Both the position numbers and the translations under genes were made by a program. From positions 2,418,001 through 2,482,000 of the forward strand of contig NC_071349.1 of assembly GCF_027744825.2 (NCBI RefSeq): 64,000 nt of DNA, in the 5' to 3' direction. The notes under the pieces were generated by a model, which saw nothing but the letters and a program-made list of their open reading frames with translations, searched no databases and was not told the DNA's origin. Shown in pieces: positions 12,101-23,503 of the stretch (position 1 is the first letter of the stretch; the number at the start of each line of letters is the position of its first letter). The stretch comes from Synchiropus splendidus. Its lineage: Eukaryota; Chordata; Actinopteri; Syngnathiformes; Callionymidae.

Positions 12101-14053
12101 TTGCAGGGAAGCTTCAGAACATGAAATGTTCGCCTCCCACTATAGCAGATAGGGTCTTTCTGGTAGTTGCACATCAAATCTAAGCTGTCTGAAGTGTTTT
12201 TCCAAAGTTATCAACATTTTTATGTTTGGCGTTCTGGAACCCACCTTATCTCAGGCTGAAAACACGTTTTCTGCATTGTGCCATAACTTTGCAGGGAAGC
12301 TTCAGAACATGAAATTTTCACCTCCCACTACAGCAGAAAGGGTCTTTCTAGTAGTTGCAGAGCAAATCTAAGCTGTCTGAAATGTTTTTCCAAAGTTATC
12401 AACATTCTTATGTTTGGCGTTCCGGAATCGACCTTATCTCAGGCTGAAAATGCGTTTTCTGCATTGTGCCATAACTTTGCAGGTAGACTTCAGAACATGA
12501 AATTTTCTCCTCCCACTATAGCAGAAAGGGTATTTCTAGTAGTTGCACATCAAATCTAAGTTGTCTGAAGTGTTTTTCCAAAGTTATCAACATTCTTATG
12601 TTTGGCGTTCCGGAACCCACCTTATTTCAGCCTGAAAACGCGTTTTACATATTTTGCCATAACTTTGAGGGAAGCTTCAGAACATGAAATTTTAACATCC
12701 CACTATAGCAGAAAGGGTATTTCTAGTAGTTGCACATCAAATCTAAGCTGTCTGAAGTGTTTTTCCAAAGTTATCAACATTTTCATGTTTGGCGTTCTGG
12801 AACCCACCTAATCTCAGGCTGAAAACGCGTTTTCTTCATTGTGCCATAACTTTTCAGGGAAGGTTCAGAACATGAAATGATCGCCTCCCACTATAGCAGA
12901 TAGGTTCTTTCTAGTATTTGCACATCAAATCTAAGAAGTCTGAAGTGTTTTTCCAAAGTTATCAACATTTTTATGTTTGGCGTTATGGAACCCACCTTAT
13001 CTCAAGCTGAAAACGCGTTTTCTGCATTGTGCCATAACTTTTCAGGGAAGCTTCAGAACATGAAATGTTCGCCTCCCACTATAGCAGATAGGGTCTTTCT
13101 AGTAGTTGCACATCAAATCGAAGCTGTCTGAAGTGTTTTTCCAAAGTTATCAACATTTTTATGTTTGGCGTTCTGGAACCCACCTTATCTCAGGCTGAAA
13201 ACACGTTTTCTGCATTGTGCCATAACTTTGCAGGGAAGCTTCAGAACATGAAATTTTCACCTCCCACTAGAGCAGAAAGGGTCTTTCTCGTAGATGCACA
13301 TCAAATCTTAGCTGTCTGAAGTGTTTTTCGAAAGTTTTCAACATTTTTATGTTTGGTGTTCCTGAATCGACCTTATCTCAGGCCGAAAACGCGTTTTCTG
13401 CATTGTGCCATAACTTTGCAGGGAAGCTTCAGAACATGAAAATTTCGCCTCCCACTATAGCAGAAAGGCTCTTTCTAGTAGATGCACATCAAATCTAAGC
13501 TGTCTGAAGTGTTTTTCCAAAGTTATCAACATTTTTATGTTTGGCGTTCCGGAATCGACCTTATCTCAGGCTGAAAACGCGTTTTCTGCATTGTGCCATA
13601 ACTTTGCAGGGAAGCTTCAGAACATGAAATTTTAACCTCCCACTATAGCAGAATGGGTCTTTCTTGTAGTTGCACATCTAATCTTAGCTGTCTGAAGTGT
13701 TTTTTCAAAGTTCTCAACATTTTTATGTTTGGCATTCTGAAATCAACCTCATCTCAGGCTGAAAACGCGTTTAACGCATTGTGCCATAACTTTGCAGGGA
13801 AGCTTCAGAAAATGAAATTTTCACCTCCCACTATAGCAGAAAGGGTCTTTCTAGTAGTTGCACATCAAATCTAAGCTGTCGAAAGTGTTTTTCCAAACAT
13901 ATCAACATTTTTATGTTTGGCGTTTTGGAATCGACCTTATCTCCGGCTGAAAACGCGTTTTCTGCATTGTGCCATAACTTTGCAGGGAAGCTTCAGAACA
14001 TGAAATTTTAACCTCCCACTAAAGGCAGAAAAGGTCATTCTAGTAGTTGCACT
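9191..14053. repeat. Mixed monomers; first appearance of the GATGAAAAATCG subtype
   Basis: About 26 monomers with no block repeated side by side. Single monomers recur at distance: the 'CTATAACCGACAGGGTC' type near 9,695 and again 941 bp later. The subtype in which the 14-bp palindrome is replaced by GATGAAAAATCG first occurs at about 11,125-11,139. Indels include a one-base insertion near 10,263 ('TATAAGCATAAAGG'), one-base deletions near 9,470, 11,371 and 12,668, and one insertion near 14,025 ('CACTAAAGGCAG'). Monomers of the later 7-mer, in ancestral-looking order, already occur at 12.78-13.87 kb. Confidence 0.85.
13545..13581. other. CpG cluster: all five consensus CpGs in 37 bp (monomer 49-85)
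   Basis: In the near-consensus monomer 13,497-13,684 the CpGs lie at 13,545, 13,550, 13,556, 13,578 and 13,580. The other 151 bp of the consensus have none. The cluster covers TTCCGGAA and half of the 14-bp palindrome. Other monomers show the expected decay products at these sites: GTTCTGG, TTCCAGAA, AATCAACC, AATTGACC, AACGTGTT, AACACGTT and AACGCATT. Confidence 0.85.
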
Positions 14054-14429
14054 TCAAATCTAAGCTGTCTGAAGTGTTTTTCGAAAGTTATCAACACTTT
14101 TATGTTTGGCGTTCCGGAACCCACCTTATCTCAGTCTGAAAACGCGTTTTACATATTTTGCCATAACTTTGCAGGGAAGCTTCAGAACATGAAATTTTCA
14201 CGTCCCACTATAGCAGAAAGGGTCTTTCTAGGAGTTGCATATCAAATCTAAGCTGTCTGAAGCGTTTTTCGAAAGTTATCAACATTTTTATGTTTAACGT
14301 TCCGGAATCGACCTTATCTCAGGATGAAAAATCTTTTTCTGCATTGTCCCATAACTTTGCAGGGAAGCTTCAGAACATGAAACTTTAACCTCCCACTATA
14401 GCAGAAAGGGTCTTTCTAGTAGTTTCACA
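14054..14429. repeat. 376-bp dimer, copy 1
   Basis: Two monomers: one with 'CACTTTTATG' and 'ACATATTTTGCC', the next with 'GTTTAACGTTCCGG' and GATGAAAAATC. They repeat immediately at an offset of 376 bp. The left edge is 'CTTCAAATC' versus 'CATCAAATC'. Confidence 0.9.
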
Positions 14430-14805
14430 TCAAATCTAAGCTGTCTGAAGTGTTTTTCGAAAGTTATCAACACTTTTATGTTTGGCGTTCCGGAACCCAC
14501 CTTATCTCAGTCTGAAAACGCGTTTTACATATTTTGCCATAACTTTGCAGGGAAGCTTCAGAACATGAAATTTTCACGTCCCACTATAGCAGAAAGGGTC
14601 TTTCTAGGAGTTGCATATCAAATCTAAGCTGTCTGAAGCGTTTTTCGAAAGTTATCAACATTTTTATGTTTAACGTTCCGGAATCGACCTTATCTCAGGA
14701 TGAAAAATCTTTTTCTGCATTGTCCCATAACTTTGCAGGGAAGCTTCAGAACATGAAATTTTAACCTCCCACTATAGCAGAAAGGGTCTTTCTAGTAGTT
14801 TCACA
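14430..14805. repeat. 376-bp dimer, copy 2
   Basis: Repeats 14,054-14,429 with one visible difference ('GAAACTTTAACC' in copy 1, 'GAAATTTTAACC' in copy 2). Agreement continues to about 14,847, where 'CAACACTTTT' becomes 'CAACATTTTT'. Confidence 0.9.
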
Positions 14806-14813
14806 TCAAATCT

Positions 14814-16129
14814 AAGCTGTCTGAAGTGTTTTTCGAAAGTTATCAACATTTTTATGTTTGGCATTCCAGAATCGATCTTATCTCAGGCTGAAAACGAGTT
14901 GTCTGCATTGTGCCATAACTTTGCATGGAAGCTTCAGAACATGAAATTTTCACCTCCCACTATAGCAGAAAGGGTCTTTCTAGTAGTTTCACATCAAATC
15001 TAAGCTGTCTGAAGTGTTTTTCCAAAGTTATCAACATTTTTATGTTTGGCGTTCTGGAACCCACCTAATCTCAGGCTGAAAACGCGTTTTCTGCATTGTG
15101 CCATAACTTTTCAGGGAAGGTTCAGAACATGAAATGTCCGCTTCCCACTATAGCAGATAGGGTCTTTCTAGTATTTGCACATCAAATCTAAGCTGTCTGA
15201 AGTGTTTTTCCAAAGTTATCAACATTTTTATGTTTGGCGTTCTGGAACCCACCTTATCTCAAGCTGAAAACGCGTTTTCTGCATTGTGCCATAACTTTTC
15301 AGGGAAGCTTCAGAACATGAAATGTTCGCCTCCCACTATAGCAGATAGGATCTTTCTAGTATTTGCACATCAAATCTAAGCTGTCTGAAGTGTTTTTCCA
15401 AAGTTATCAACATTTTTATGTTTGGCGTTCTGGAACCCACCTTATCTCAAGCTGAAAACGCGTTTTCTGCATTGTGCCATAACTTTGCAGGGAAGCTTCA
15501 GAACATGAAATTTTCACCTCCCACTAGAGCAGAAAGGGTCTTTCTCGTAGATGCACATCAAATCTAAGCTGTCTGAAGTGTTTTTCGAAAGTTTTCAACA
15601 TTTTTATGTTTGGTGTTCCTGAATCGACCTTATCTCAGGCCGAAAACGCGTTTTCTGCATTGTGCCATAACTTTGCAGGGAAGCTTCAGAACATGAAATT
15701 TTAACCTCCCACTATAGCAGAATGGGTCTTTCTAGTAGTTGCACATCAAATCTTAGCTGTCTGAAGTGTTTTTTCAAATTTCTCAACATTTTTATGTTTG
15801 GCATTCTGAAATCAACCTCATCTCAGGCTGAAAACTCGTTTAACGCATTGTGCCATAACTTTGCAGGGAAGCTTCAGAACATGAAATTTTAACCTCCCAC
15901 TGTAGCAGAAAGGGTCTTTCCAGTAGTTGCACATCAAATCTAAGCTGTCTGAAGTGTTTTTCGAGAGTTTTCAACATTTTTATGTTTGGTGTTCCTGAAT
16001 CGACCTTATCTCAGGCTGAAAACGCGTTTTCTGCATTGTCCCATAACTTTGCAGGGAAGCTTCAGAACATGAAATGTTCACCTCCCACTATAGCAGAAAG
16101 GGTCTTTCTAGCAGTTGCACATCAAATCT
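14814..16129. repeat. 1,316-bp higher-order repeat, 7-mer unit 1
   Basis: Seven monomers in fixed order, here called A to G by their bases around monomer 48-76: A 'GCATTCCAGAATCGATC'; B 'TTCTGGAACCCACCTAATC'; C and D 'TTCTGGAACCCACCTTATC' with 'TCAAGC'; E 'GTGTTCCTGAATCGACC' with 'CAGGCCG'; F 'GCATTCTGAAATCAACC'; G like E but with 'CAGGCTG' and 'GAGAGTTTTC'. The set recurs at an offset of exactly 7 x 188. This is the clearest classical higher-order repeat in the window. Confidence 0.92.
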
Positions 16130-17445
16130 AAGCTGTCTGAAGTGTTTTTCGAAAGTTATCTACATTTTTATGTTTGGCATTCCAGAATCGATCTTATCTC
16201 AGGCTGAAAACGAGTTGTCTGCATTGTGCCATAACTTTGCATGGAAGCTTCAGAACATGAAATTTTCACCTCCCACTATAGCAGAAAGGGTCTTTCTAGT
16301 AGTTTCACATCAAATCTAAGCTGTCTGAAGTGTTTTTCCAAAGTTATCAACATTTTTATGTTTGGCGTTCTGGAACCCACCTAATCTCAGGCTGAAAACG
16401 CGTTTTCTGCATTGTGCCATAACTTTTCAGGGAAGGTTCAGAACATGAAATGTCCGCTTCCCTCTATAGCAGATAGGGTCTTTCTAGTATTTGCACATCA
16501 AATCTAAGCTGTCTGAAGTGTTTTTCCAAAGTTATCAACATTTTTATGTTTGGCGTTCTGGAACCCACCTTATCTCAAGCTGAAAACGCGTTTTCTGCAT
16601 TGTGCCATAACTTTTCAGGGAAGCTTCAGAACATGAAATGTTCGCCTCCCACTATAGCAGATAGGATCTTTCTAGTATTTGCACATCAAATCTAAGCTGT
16701 CTGAAGTGTTTTTCCAAAGTTATCAACATTTTTATGTTTGGCGTTCTGGAACCCACCTTATCTCAAGCTGAAAACGCGTTTTCTGCATTGTGCCATAACT
16801 TTGCAGGGAAGCTTCAGAACATGAAATTTTCACCTCCCACTAGAGCAGAAAGGGTCTTTCTCGTAGATGCACATCAAATCTAAGCTGTCTGAAGTGTTTT
16901 TCGAAAGTTTTCAACATTTTTATGTTTGGTGTTCCTGAATCGACCTTATCTCAGGCCGAAAACGCGTTTTCTGCATTGTGCCATAACTTTGCAGGGAAGC
17001 TTCAGAACATGAAATTTTAACCTCCCACTATAGCAGAATGGGTCTTTCTAGTAGTTGCACATCAAATCTTAGCTGTCTGAAGTGTTTTTTCAAATTTCTC
17101 AACATTTTTATGTTTGGCATTCTGAAATCAACCTCATCTCAGGCTGAAAACTCGTTTAACGCATTGTGCCATAACTTTGCAGGGAAGCTTCAGAACATGA
17201 AATTTTAACCTCCCACTATAGCAGAAAGGGTCTTTCCACTAGTTGCACATCAAATCTAAGCTGTCTGAAGTGTTTTTCGAGAGTTTTCAACATTTTTATG
17301 TTTGGTGTTCCTGAATCGACCTTATCTCAGGCTGAAAACGCGTTTTCTGCATTGTCCCATAACTTTGCAGGGAAGCTTCAGAACATGAAATGTTCACCTC
17401 CCACTATAGCAGAAAGGGTCTTTCTAGCAGTTGCACATCAAATCT
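16130..17445. repeat. 1,316-bp higher-order repeat, 7-mer unit 2
   Basis: Same A-B-C-D-E-F-G order as 14,814-16,129. The few visible differences include 'TATCTACATTT' (A), 'CTTCCCTCTATAGC' (B) and 'CTTTCCACTAG' versus 'CTTTCCAGTAG' (F). Confidence 0.92.
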
Positions 17446-18385
17446 AAGCTGTCTGAAGTGTTTTTCGAAAGTTATCAACATTTTTATGTTTGGCATTCCA
17501 GAATCGATCTTATCTCTGGCTGAAAACGAGTTGTCTGCATTGTGCCATAACTTTGCATGGAAGCTTCAGAACATGAAATTTTCACCTCCCACTATAGCAG
17601 AAAGGGTCTTTCGAGTAGTTTCACATCAAATCTAAGCTGTCTGAAGTGTTTTTCGAAAGTTATCAACATTTTTACGTTTGGCGTTCCGGAATCGACTTTA
17701 TCTCAGGATGAAAAATCGTTTTCTGCATTGTCCCATAACTTTGCAGGGAAGCTTCAGAACATGAAATTGTCACCTCCCACTATAGCAGAAAGGGTCTTTC
17801 TAGTAGTTGCACATCAAATCTAAGCTGTCTGAAGTGTTTTTCGAAAGTTTTCAACATTTTTATGTTTGGAGTTCCTGAATCGACCTTATCTCAGGCCGAA
17901 AACGCGTTTTCTGCATTGTGCCATAACTTTGCAGGGAAGCTTCAGAACATGAAATTTTAACCTCCCACTATAGCAGAATGGGTCTTTCTAGTAGTTGCAC
18001 ATCAAATCTTAGCTGTCTGAAGTGTTTTTTCAAAGTTCTCAACATTTTTATGTTTGGCATTCTGAAATCAACCTCATCTCAGGCTGAAAACTCGTTTAAC
18101 GCATTGTGCCATAACTTTGCAGGGAAGCTTCTGAACATGAAATTTTAACCTCCCACTGTAGCAGAAAGGGTCTTTCCAGTAGTTGCACATCAAATCTTAG
18201 CTGTCTGAAGTGTTTTTCGAGAGTTTTCAACATTTTTATGTTTGGTGTTCCTGAATCGACCTTATGTCAGGCTGAAAACGCGTTTTCTGCATTGTCCCAT
18301 AACTTTGCAGGGAAGCTTCAGAACATGAAATGTTCACCTCCCACTATAGCAGAAAGGGTCTTTCTAGCAGTTGCACATCAAATCT
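17446..18385. repeat. 940-bp derivative of the 7-mer: A-H-E-F-G 5-mer
   Basis: Starts with monomer A (now 'CTCTGGCTG') and ends with E, F and G exactly as in the 7-mer, but B-C-D is replaced by a single monomer H (17,634-17,821) of the 'TTTACG...GATGAAAAATCG' subtype. The unit is therefore 5 x 188. A and H-like monomers follow again at 18,386, then the pattern ends. Confidence 0.9.
17634..17821. repeat. Representative 'H' monomer: GATGAAAAATCG subtype lacking the 14-bp palindrome
   Basis: Carries a linked set of variants: 'TTTTTACGTTTGG', 'GAATCGACTTTATC', 'CAGGATGAAAAATCG' (17,704-17,718) and 'GTCCCATAAC'. The dyad core ACGCGT is gone. The same linked set recurs many times from here to about 58 kb, and twice in a row in several places (about 21.2-21.6, 33.25-33.6 and 35.1-35.5 kb). 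It is absent from the first 11 kb. Confidence 0.88.
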
Positions 18386-21300
18386 AAGCTGTCTGAAGTG
18401 TTTTTCGAAAGTTATCAACATTTTTATGTTTGGCATTCCAGAATCGGTCTTATCTCTGGCTGAAAACGAGTTGTCTGCATTGTGCCATAACTTTGCATGG
18501 AAGCTTCAGAACATGAAATTTTCACCTCCCACTATAGCAGAAAGGGTCTTTCGAGTAGTTTCACATCAAATCTAAGCTGTCTGAAGTGTTTTTCGAAAGT
18601 TATCAACATTTTTACGTTTGGCGTTCCGGAATCGACTTTATCTCAGGCTGAAAACGCGTTTTCTGCATTGTGCCATAACTTCTCAGGGAAGCTTCAGAAC
18701 ATGAAATGTTCACCTCCCAGTATAGCAGAAAGGGTCTTTCTTGTAGTTGCACATCAAATCTAAGCTGTCTGAAGTGTTTTTCCAAATTTATCAACATTTT
18801 TATGTTTGGCGTTCCGGAACCCACCTTATCTCAGGCTGAAAACGCGTCTTCGGCATTGTGCCATAACTTTGCTGGGAAGCTTCAGAACATGAAATTTTCA
18901 CTTACCACTATAGCAGAAAGGGTCTTTCTAGTAGTTGCACATCAAATCTAAGCTGTCTGAAGTGTTTTTTGAAAGTTATCAACATTTTTACGTTTGGCGT
19001 TCCGGAATCGACTTTATCTCAGGATGAAAAATCGTTTTCTGCATTGTCCCATAACTTTGCAAAGAAGCTTCAGAACATGAAATTTTCACCTCCCACTATA
19101 GCAGAAAGGGTCTTTCTAGTAGTTGCACATCAAATCTAAGATGTCTGAAGCGTTTTTCGAAAGTTATCAACATTTTTATGATTGGCGTTCTGGAATCGAC
19201 CTTATCTCAGGCTGAAAACGCGTTATCTGCCTTGTGCCATAACTTCTCAGGGAAGCCTCAGAACATGAAATGTTCACCTCCCACTATAGCAGAAAGGGTC
19301 TTTCTAGTAGTTGCACATCAAATCTAAGCTGTCTGAAGTGTTTTTCCAAATTTATCAACATTTTTACGTTTGGCGTTCCGGAATCGACTTTATCTCAGGA
19401 TGAAAAATCGTTTTCTGCATTGTCCCATAACTTTGCAGGGAAGCTTCAGAACATGAAATTTTCACCTCCCACTATAGCAGAAAGGGTCTTTCTGGTAGTT
19501 GAACATCAAATCTAAGCTGTCTGAAGTGTTTTTCCAAAGTGATCAACATTTTTATGTTTGGCGTTCCGGAACCCACCTTATCTCAAGCTGAAAACGCATT
19601 TTCTGCATTGTCCCATAACTTTGCCGGGAAGCTTCAGAACATGAAATTTTCACGTCCCACTATAGCAGAAAGGGTCTTTCTAGTATTTGCCCATCAAATC
19701 TAAGCTGTCTGAAGTGTTTTTCCAAAGTTATCAACATTTTTATGTTTGGCGTTCCAGAATCGACCTTATCTTAGGCTGAAAACGCCTTGCCTGCATTGTG
19801 CCATAACTTTGCAGGGAAGCTTCAGAACATGAAATTTTAACGTACCACTATAGCAAAAAGGGTCTTTCTAGTATTTGCACATCAAATCTAAGCTGTCTGA
19901 AGTGTTTTTCGAAAGTTATCAACATTTTTATGTTTGGCGTTCTGGAACCCACCTTATCACTAGCTGAAAACGCATTTTCTGCATTGTGCCATAACTTTGC
20001 AGGGAACCTTCAGAACATGAAATTTTGACCTCCCACTATGGCAGAAAGGGTCTTTCTAGTAGTTGCACATCAAATCGAAGCTGTCTGAAGTGTTTTTCCA
20101 AAGTTATCAACATTTTTACGTTTAGCGTTTCGGAACCCACCTTATCTCAGGCTGAAAACGCGTTTTCAGCCTTGTACCATAACTTCTCAGAGAAGCCTCA
20201 GAACATGAAATGTTCACCTCCCACTATAGCAGAAAGGGTCTTTCTAGTAGTTGCACATCAAATCTAAGCTGTCTGAAGTGTTTTTCGAACGTTATCAACA
20301 TTTTTATGTTTGGCGTTCCAGAATCGACCTTATCTCAGGCTGAAAACGCGTTGTCTGCATTGTGACATAACTTTGCATGGAAGCTTCCGAACATGAAATT
20401 TTCACCTCCCACTATAGCAGAAAGGGTCTTTGTTGTAGTTGCACATCAAATCTAAGCTGTCTGAAGTGTTTTTCCAAAGTTATCAACATTTTTATGTTTT
20501 GCGTTCCGTAATCGACCTTATTTCAGGCTGAAAACGCGTTTAACGCATTGTGCCATAACTTTGCATGGAAGCTTCAGAACATGAAATTTTAACCTCCCAC
20601 TATAGCAGAATGGGTCTTTCTAGTAGTTGCACATCAAATCTTAGCTGTCTGAAGTGTTTTTCCAAAGTTCTCAACATTTTTATGTTTGGTGTTCCTGAAT
20701 CGACCTTATCTCAGGCCGAAAACGCGTTTTCTGCATTGTGCCATAACTTTGCAGGGAAGCTTCAGAACATGAAAATTTCACCTCCCACTATAGCAGAAAG
20801 GGTCTTTCTAGTAGATGCACATCAAATCTAAGCTGTCTGAAGTGTTTTTCCAAAATTGTCTACATTTTTATGTTTGGCGTTCCGGAATCGACCTAATCTC
20901 AGGCTGAAAACGCGTTTTCTGCATTGTGCCATAACTTTGCAGGGAAGCTTCAGAACATGAAAATTTAACCTCCCACTATAGCAGAATGGGTCTTTCTAGT
21001 AGTTGCACATCAAATCTTAGCTGTCTGAAGTGTTTTTCCAAAGTTCTCAACATTTTTATGTTTGGCGTTCTGAAATCAACCTCATCTCAGGCTGAAAACG
21101 CGTTTTCTGCATTGTGCCATAACTTTGCAGGGAATCCTCAGAACATGAAATTTTCACCTCCCACTACAGCAGAAAGGGTCTTTGTAGTAGTTGCAGAGCT
21201 AATCTAAGCTGTCTGAAGTGTTTTTCGAAAGTTATCAACATTTTTACGTTTGGCGTTCCGGAATCGACTTTATCTCAGGATGAAAAATCGTTTTCTGCAT

Positions 21301-21619
21301 TGTCCCATAACTTTGCAGGGAAGCTTCAGAACATGAAATTTTCACCTCCCACTATAGCAGAAAGGGTCTTTCTGGTAGTTGCACATCAGATCTAAGCTGT
21401 CTGAAGTGTTTTTCGAAAGTTATCAACATTTTTACGTTTGGCGTTCCGGAATCGACTTTATCTCAGGATGAAAAATCGTTTTCTGCATTGTCCCATAACT
21501 TTGCAGGGAAGCTCCAGAACATGAAATTTTCACCTCCCACTATAGCAGAAAGGGTCTTTCTAGTAGTTGCACATCAAATCTAAGCTGTCTGAAGTGTTTT
21601 TCGAAAGTTATGAACATTT
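18386..21619. repeat. Mixed monomers following the 7-mer domain
   Basis: About 17 monomers, mixing H-type monomers (19.0, 19.37, 21.24 and 21.43 kb), E-type monomers (20.69 kb) and 'GGAACCCACC' types. The last two H-type monomers before 21.6 kb are near-identical neighbours. No larger tandem block is visible. Nothing other than satellite is present. Confidence 0.85.
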
Positions 21620-22561
21620 TTATGTTTCGCGTTCCGTAATCGACCTTATCTCAGGATGAAAAACCGTTTTCTGCATTGTCCCATAACTTTCCATGGGAAG
21701 CTTCAGAACATGAAATTTTGACCTCCCACTATAGCAGAAAGGGTCTTTCGAGTAGTTGCACATCAAATCTAAGCTGTCTGAAGCGTTTTTCGAAAGTAAT
21801 CAACATTTTTATGTTTGGCGTTCTGGAATCGACCTTATCTCAGGCTGAAAACGCGTTTTACGCATTGTGCCATAAGTTTGCAGGGAAGCTTCAGAAAATG
21901 AAATGTTCACCTCCCACTATAGCAGAAAGGGTCTTTCCAGTAGTTGCACATCAAATCTAAGCTGTCTGAAGTGTTTTTCCAAAGTTATCAACATTTTTAT
22001 GTTTGGCGTTCTGGAACCCACCTAATCTCAGGCTGAAAACGCCTTTTCTACATTGTGCCTTAACTTTTCAGGGAAGCTTCAGAACGTGAAATGATCGCCT
22101 CCCACTATAGCAGATAGGGTCTTTCTAGTAGTTGCACATCAAATCTAAGCTGTCTGAAGTGTTTTTCCAAAGCTATCAACATTTTTATGTTTGGCGTTCT
22201 GGAACCCACCTTATCTCAGGCTGAAAACGCGTTTTCTGCATTGTGCCATTACTTTGCAGGGAAGCTTCAGAACATGAAATTATAACCTCCCACTATAGCA
22301 GAAAAGGTCATTCTAGTAGTTGCACATCAAATCTAAACTGTCTTGAATTGTTTTTCTAAAGTTATCAACATTTTTATGTTTGGCGTTCCGGAACCCACCT
22401 TATCTCAGCCTTAAAACGCGTTTTACATATTTTGCCATAAGTTTGCAGGGAAGCTTCAGAACATGAAATTTTAACATCCCACTATAGCAGAAAGGATCTT
22501 TCTAGTAGTTGCACATCAAATCAAAGCTGTCTGAATTGTTTTTCCAAAGTTATCAACATTC
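21620..22561. repeat. 942-bp tandem duplication, copy 1 (5 monomers + 2 bp)
   Basis: Begins in the 189-bp subtype ('TTTCGCGTTCCGTAATCG', 'TTTCCATGGGAAGC') and includes 'CTACATTGTGCCTTAAC'. Repeats at an offset of 942 bp. The left edge is 'TTTTATG' versus 'TTCTTATG'. Confidence 0.88.
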
Positions 22562-23503
22562 TTATGTTTCGCGTTCCGTAATCGACCTTATCTCAGGATG
22601 AAAAACCGTTTTCTGCATTGTCCCATAATTTTCCATGGGAAGCTTCAGAACATGAAATTTTCTCCTCCCACTATAGCAGAAAGGGTATTTCTAGTAGTTG
22701 CACATCAAATCATAGCAGTCTGAAGTGTTTTTCCAAAGTTCTGAACATTTTTATGTTTGGCCTACTGAAATCAATCTTATCTCAGGCTGAAAACGCGTTT
22801 TACGCACTGTGGCATAACTTTGCAGGGAAGCTTCAGAACATGATATTTTCACCTCCCACTATAGCAGAAAGGGTCTTTCCAGTAGTTGCACATCAAATCT
22901 AAGCTGTCTGAAGTGTTTTTCCAAAGTTATCAACATTTTTATGTTTGGCGTTCTGGAACCCACCTAATCTCAGGCTGAAAACGCCTTTTCTACATTGTGC
23001 CTTAACTTTTCAGGGAAGCTTCAGAACATGAAATGATTGCCTCCCACTATAGCAGATAGGGTCTTTCTAGTAGTTTCACATCAAATCTAAGCTGTCTGAA
23101 GTGTTTTTCCAAAGCTATCAACATTTTTATGTTTGGCGTTCTGGAACCCACCTTATCTCAGGCTGAAAACGCGTTTTCTGCATTGTGCCATTACTTTGCA
23201 GGGAAGCTTCAGAACATGAAATTATAACCTCCCACTATAGCAGAAAAGGTCATTCTAGTAGTTGCACATCAAATCTAAACTGTCTTGAATTGTTTTTCTA
23301 AAGTTATCAACATTTTTATGTTTGGCGTTCCGGAACCCACCTTATCTCAGCCTTAAAACGCGTTTTACATATTTTGCCATAAGTTTGCAGGGAAGCTTCA
23401 GAACATGAAATTTTAACATCCCACTATAGAAGAAAGGATCTTTCTAGTAGTTGCACATCAAATCAAAGCTGTCTGAATTGTTTTTCCAAAGTTATCAACA
23501 TTC
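22562..23503. repeat. 942-bp tandem duplication, copy 2, with a divergent patch
   Basis: From about 22,840 to the end it is almost identical to copy 1. Between roughly 22,660 and 22,810, however, it reads as a different monomer type ('TCTCCTCCC', 'CATAGCAGTCTG', 'GGCCTACTGAAATCAATC'). A patch of foreign monomer sequence inside an otherwise near-identical duplicate suggests conversion or a second exchange. Confidence 0.82.
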
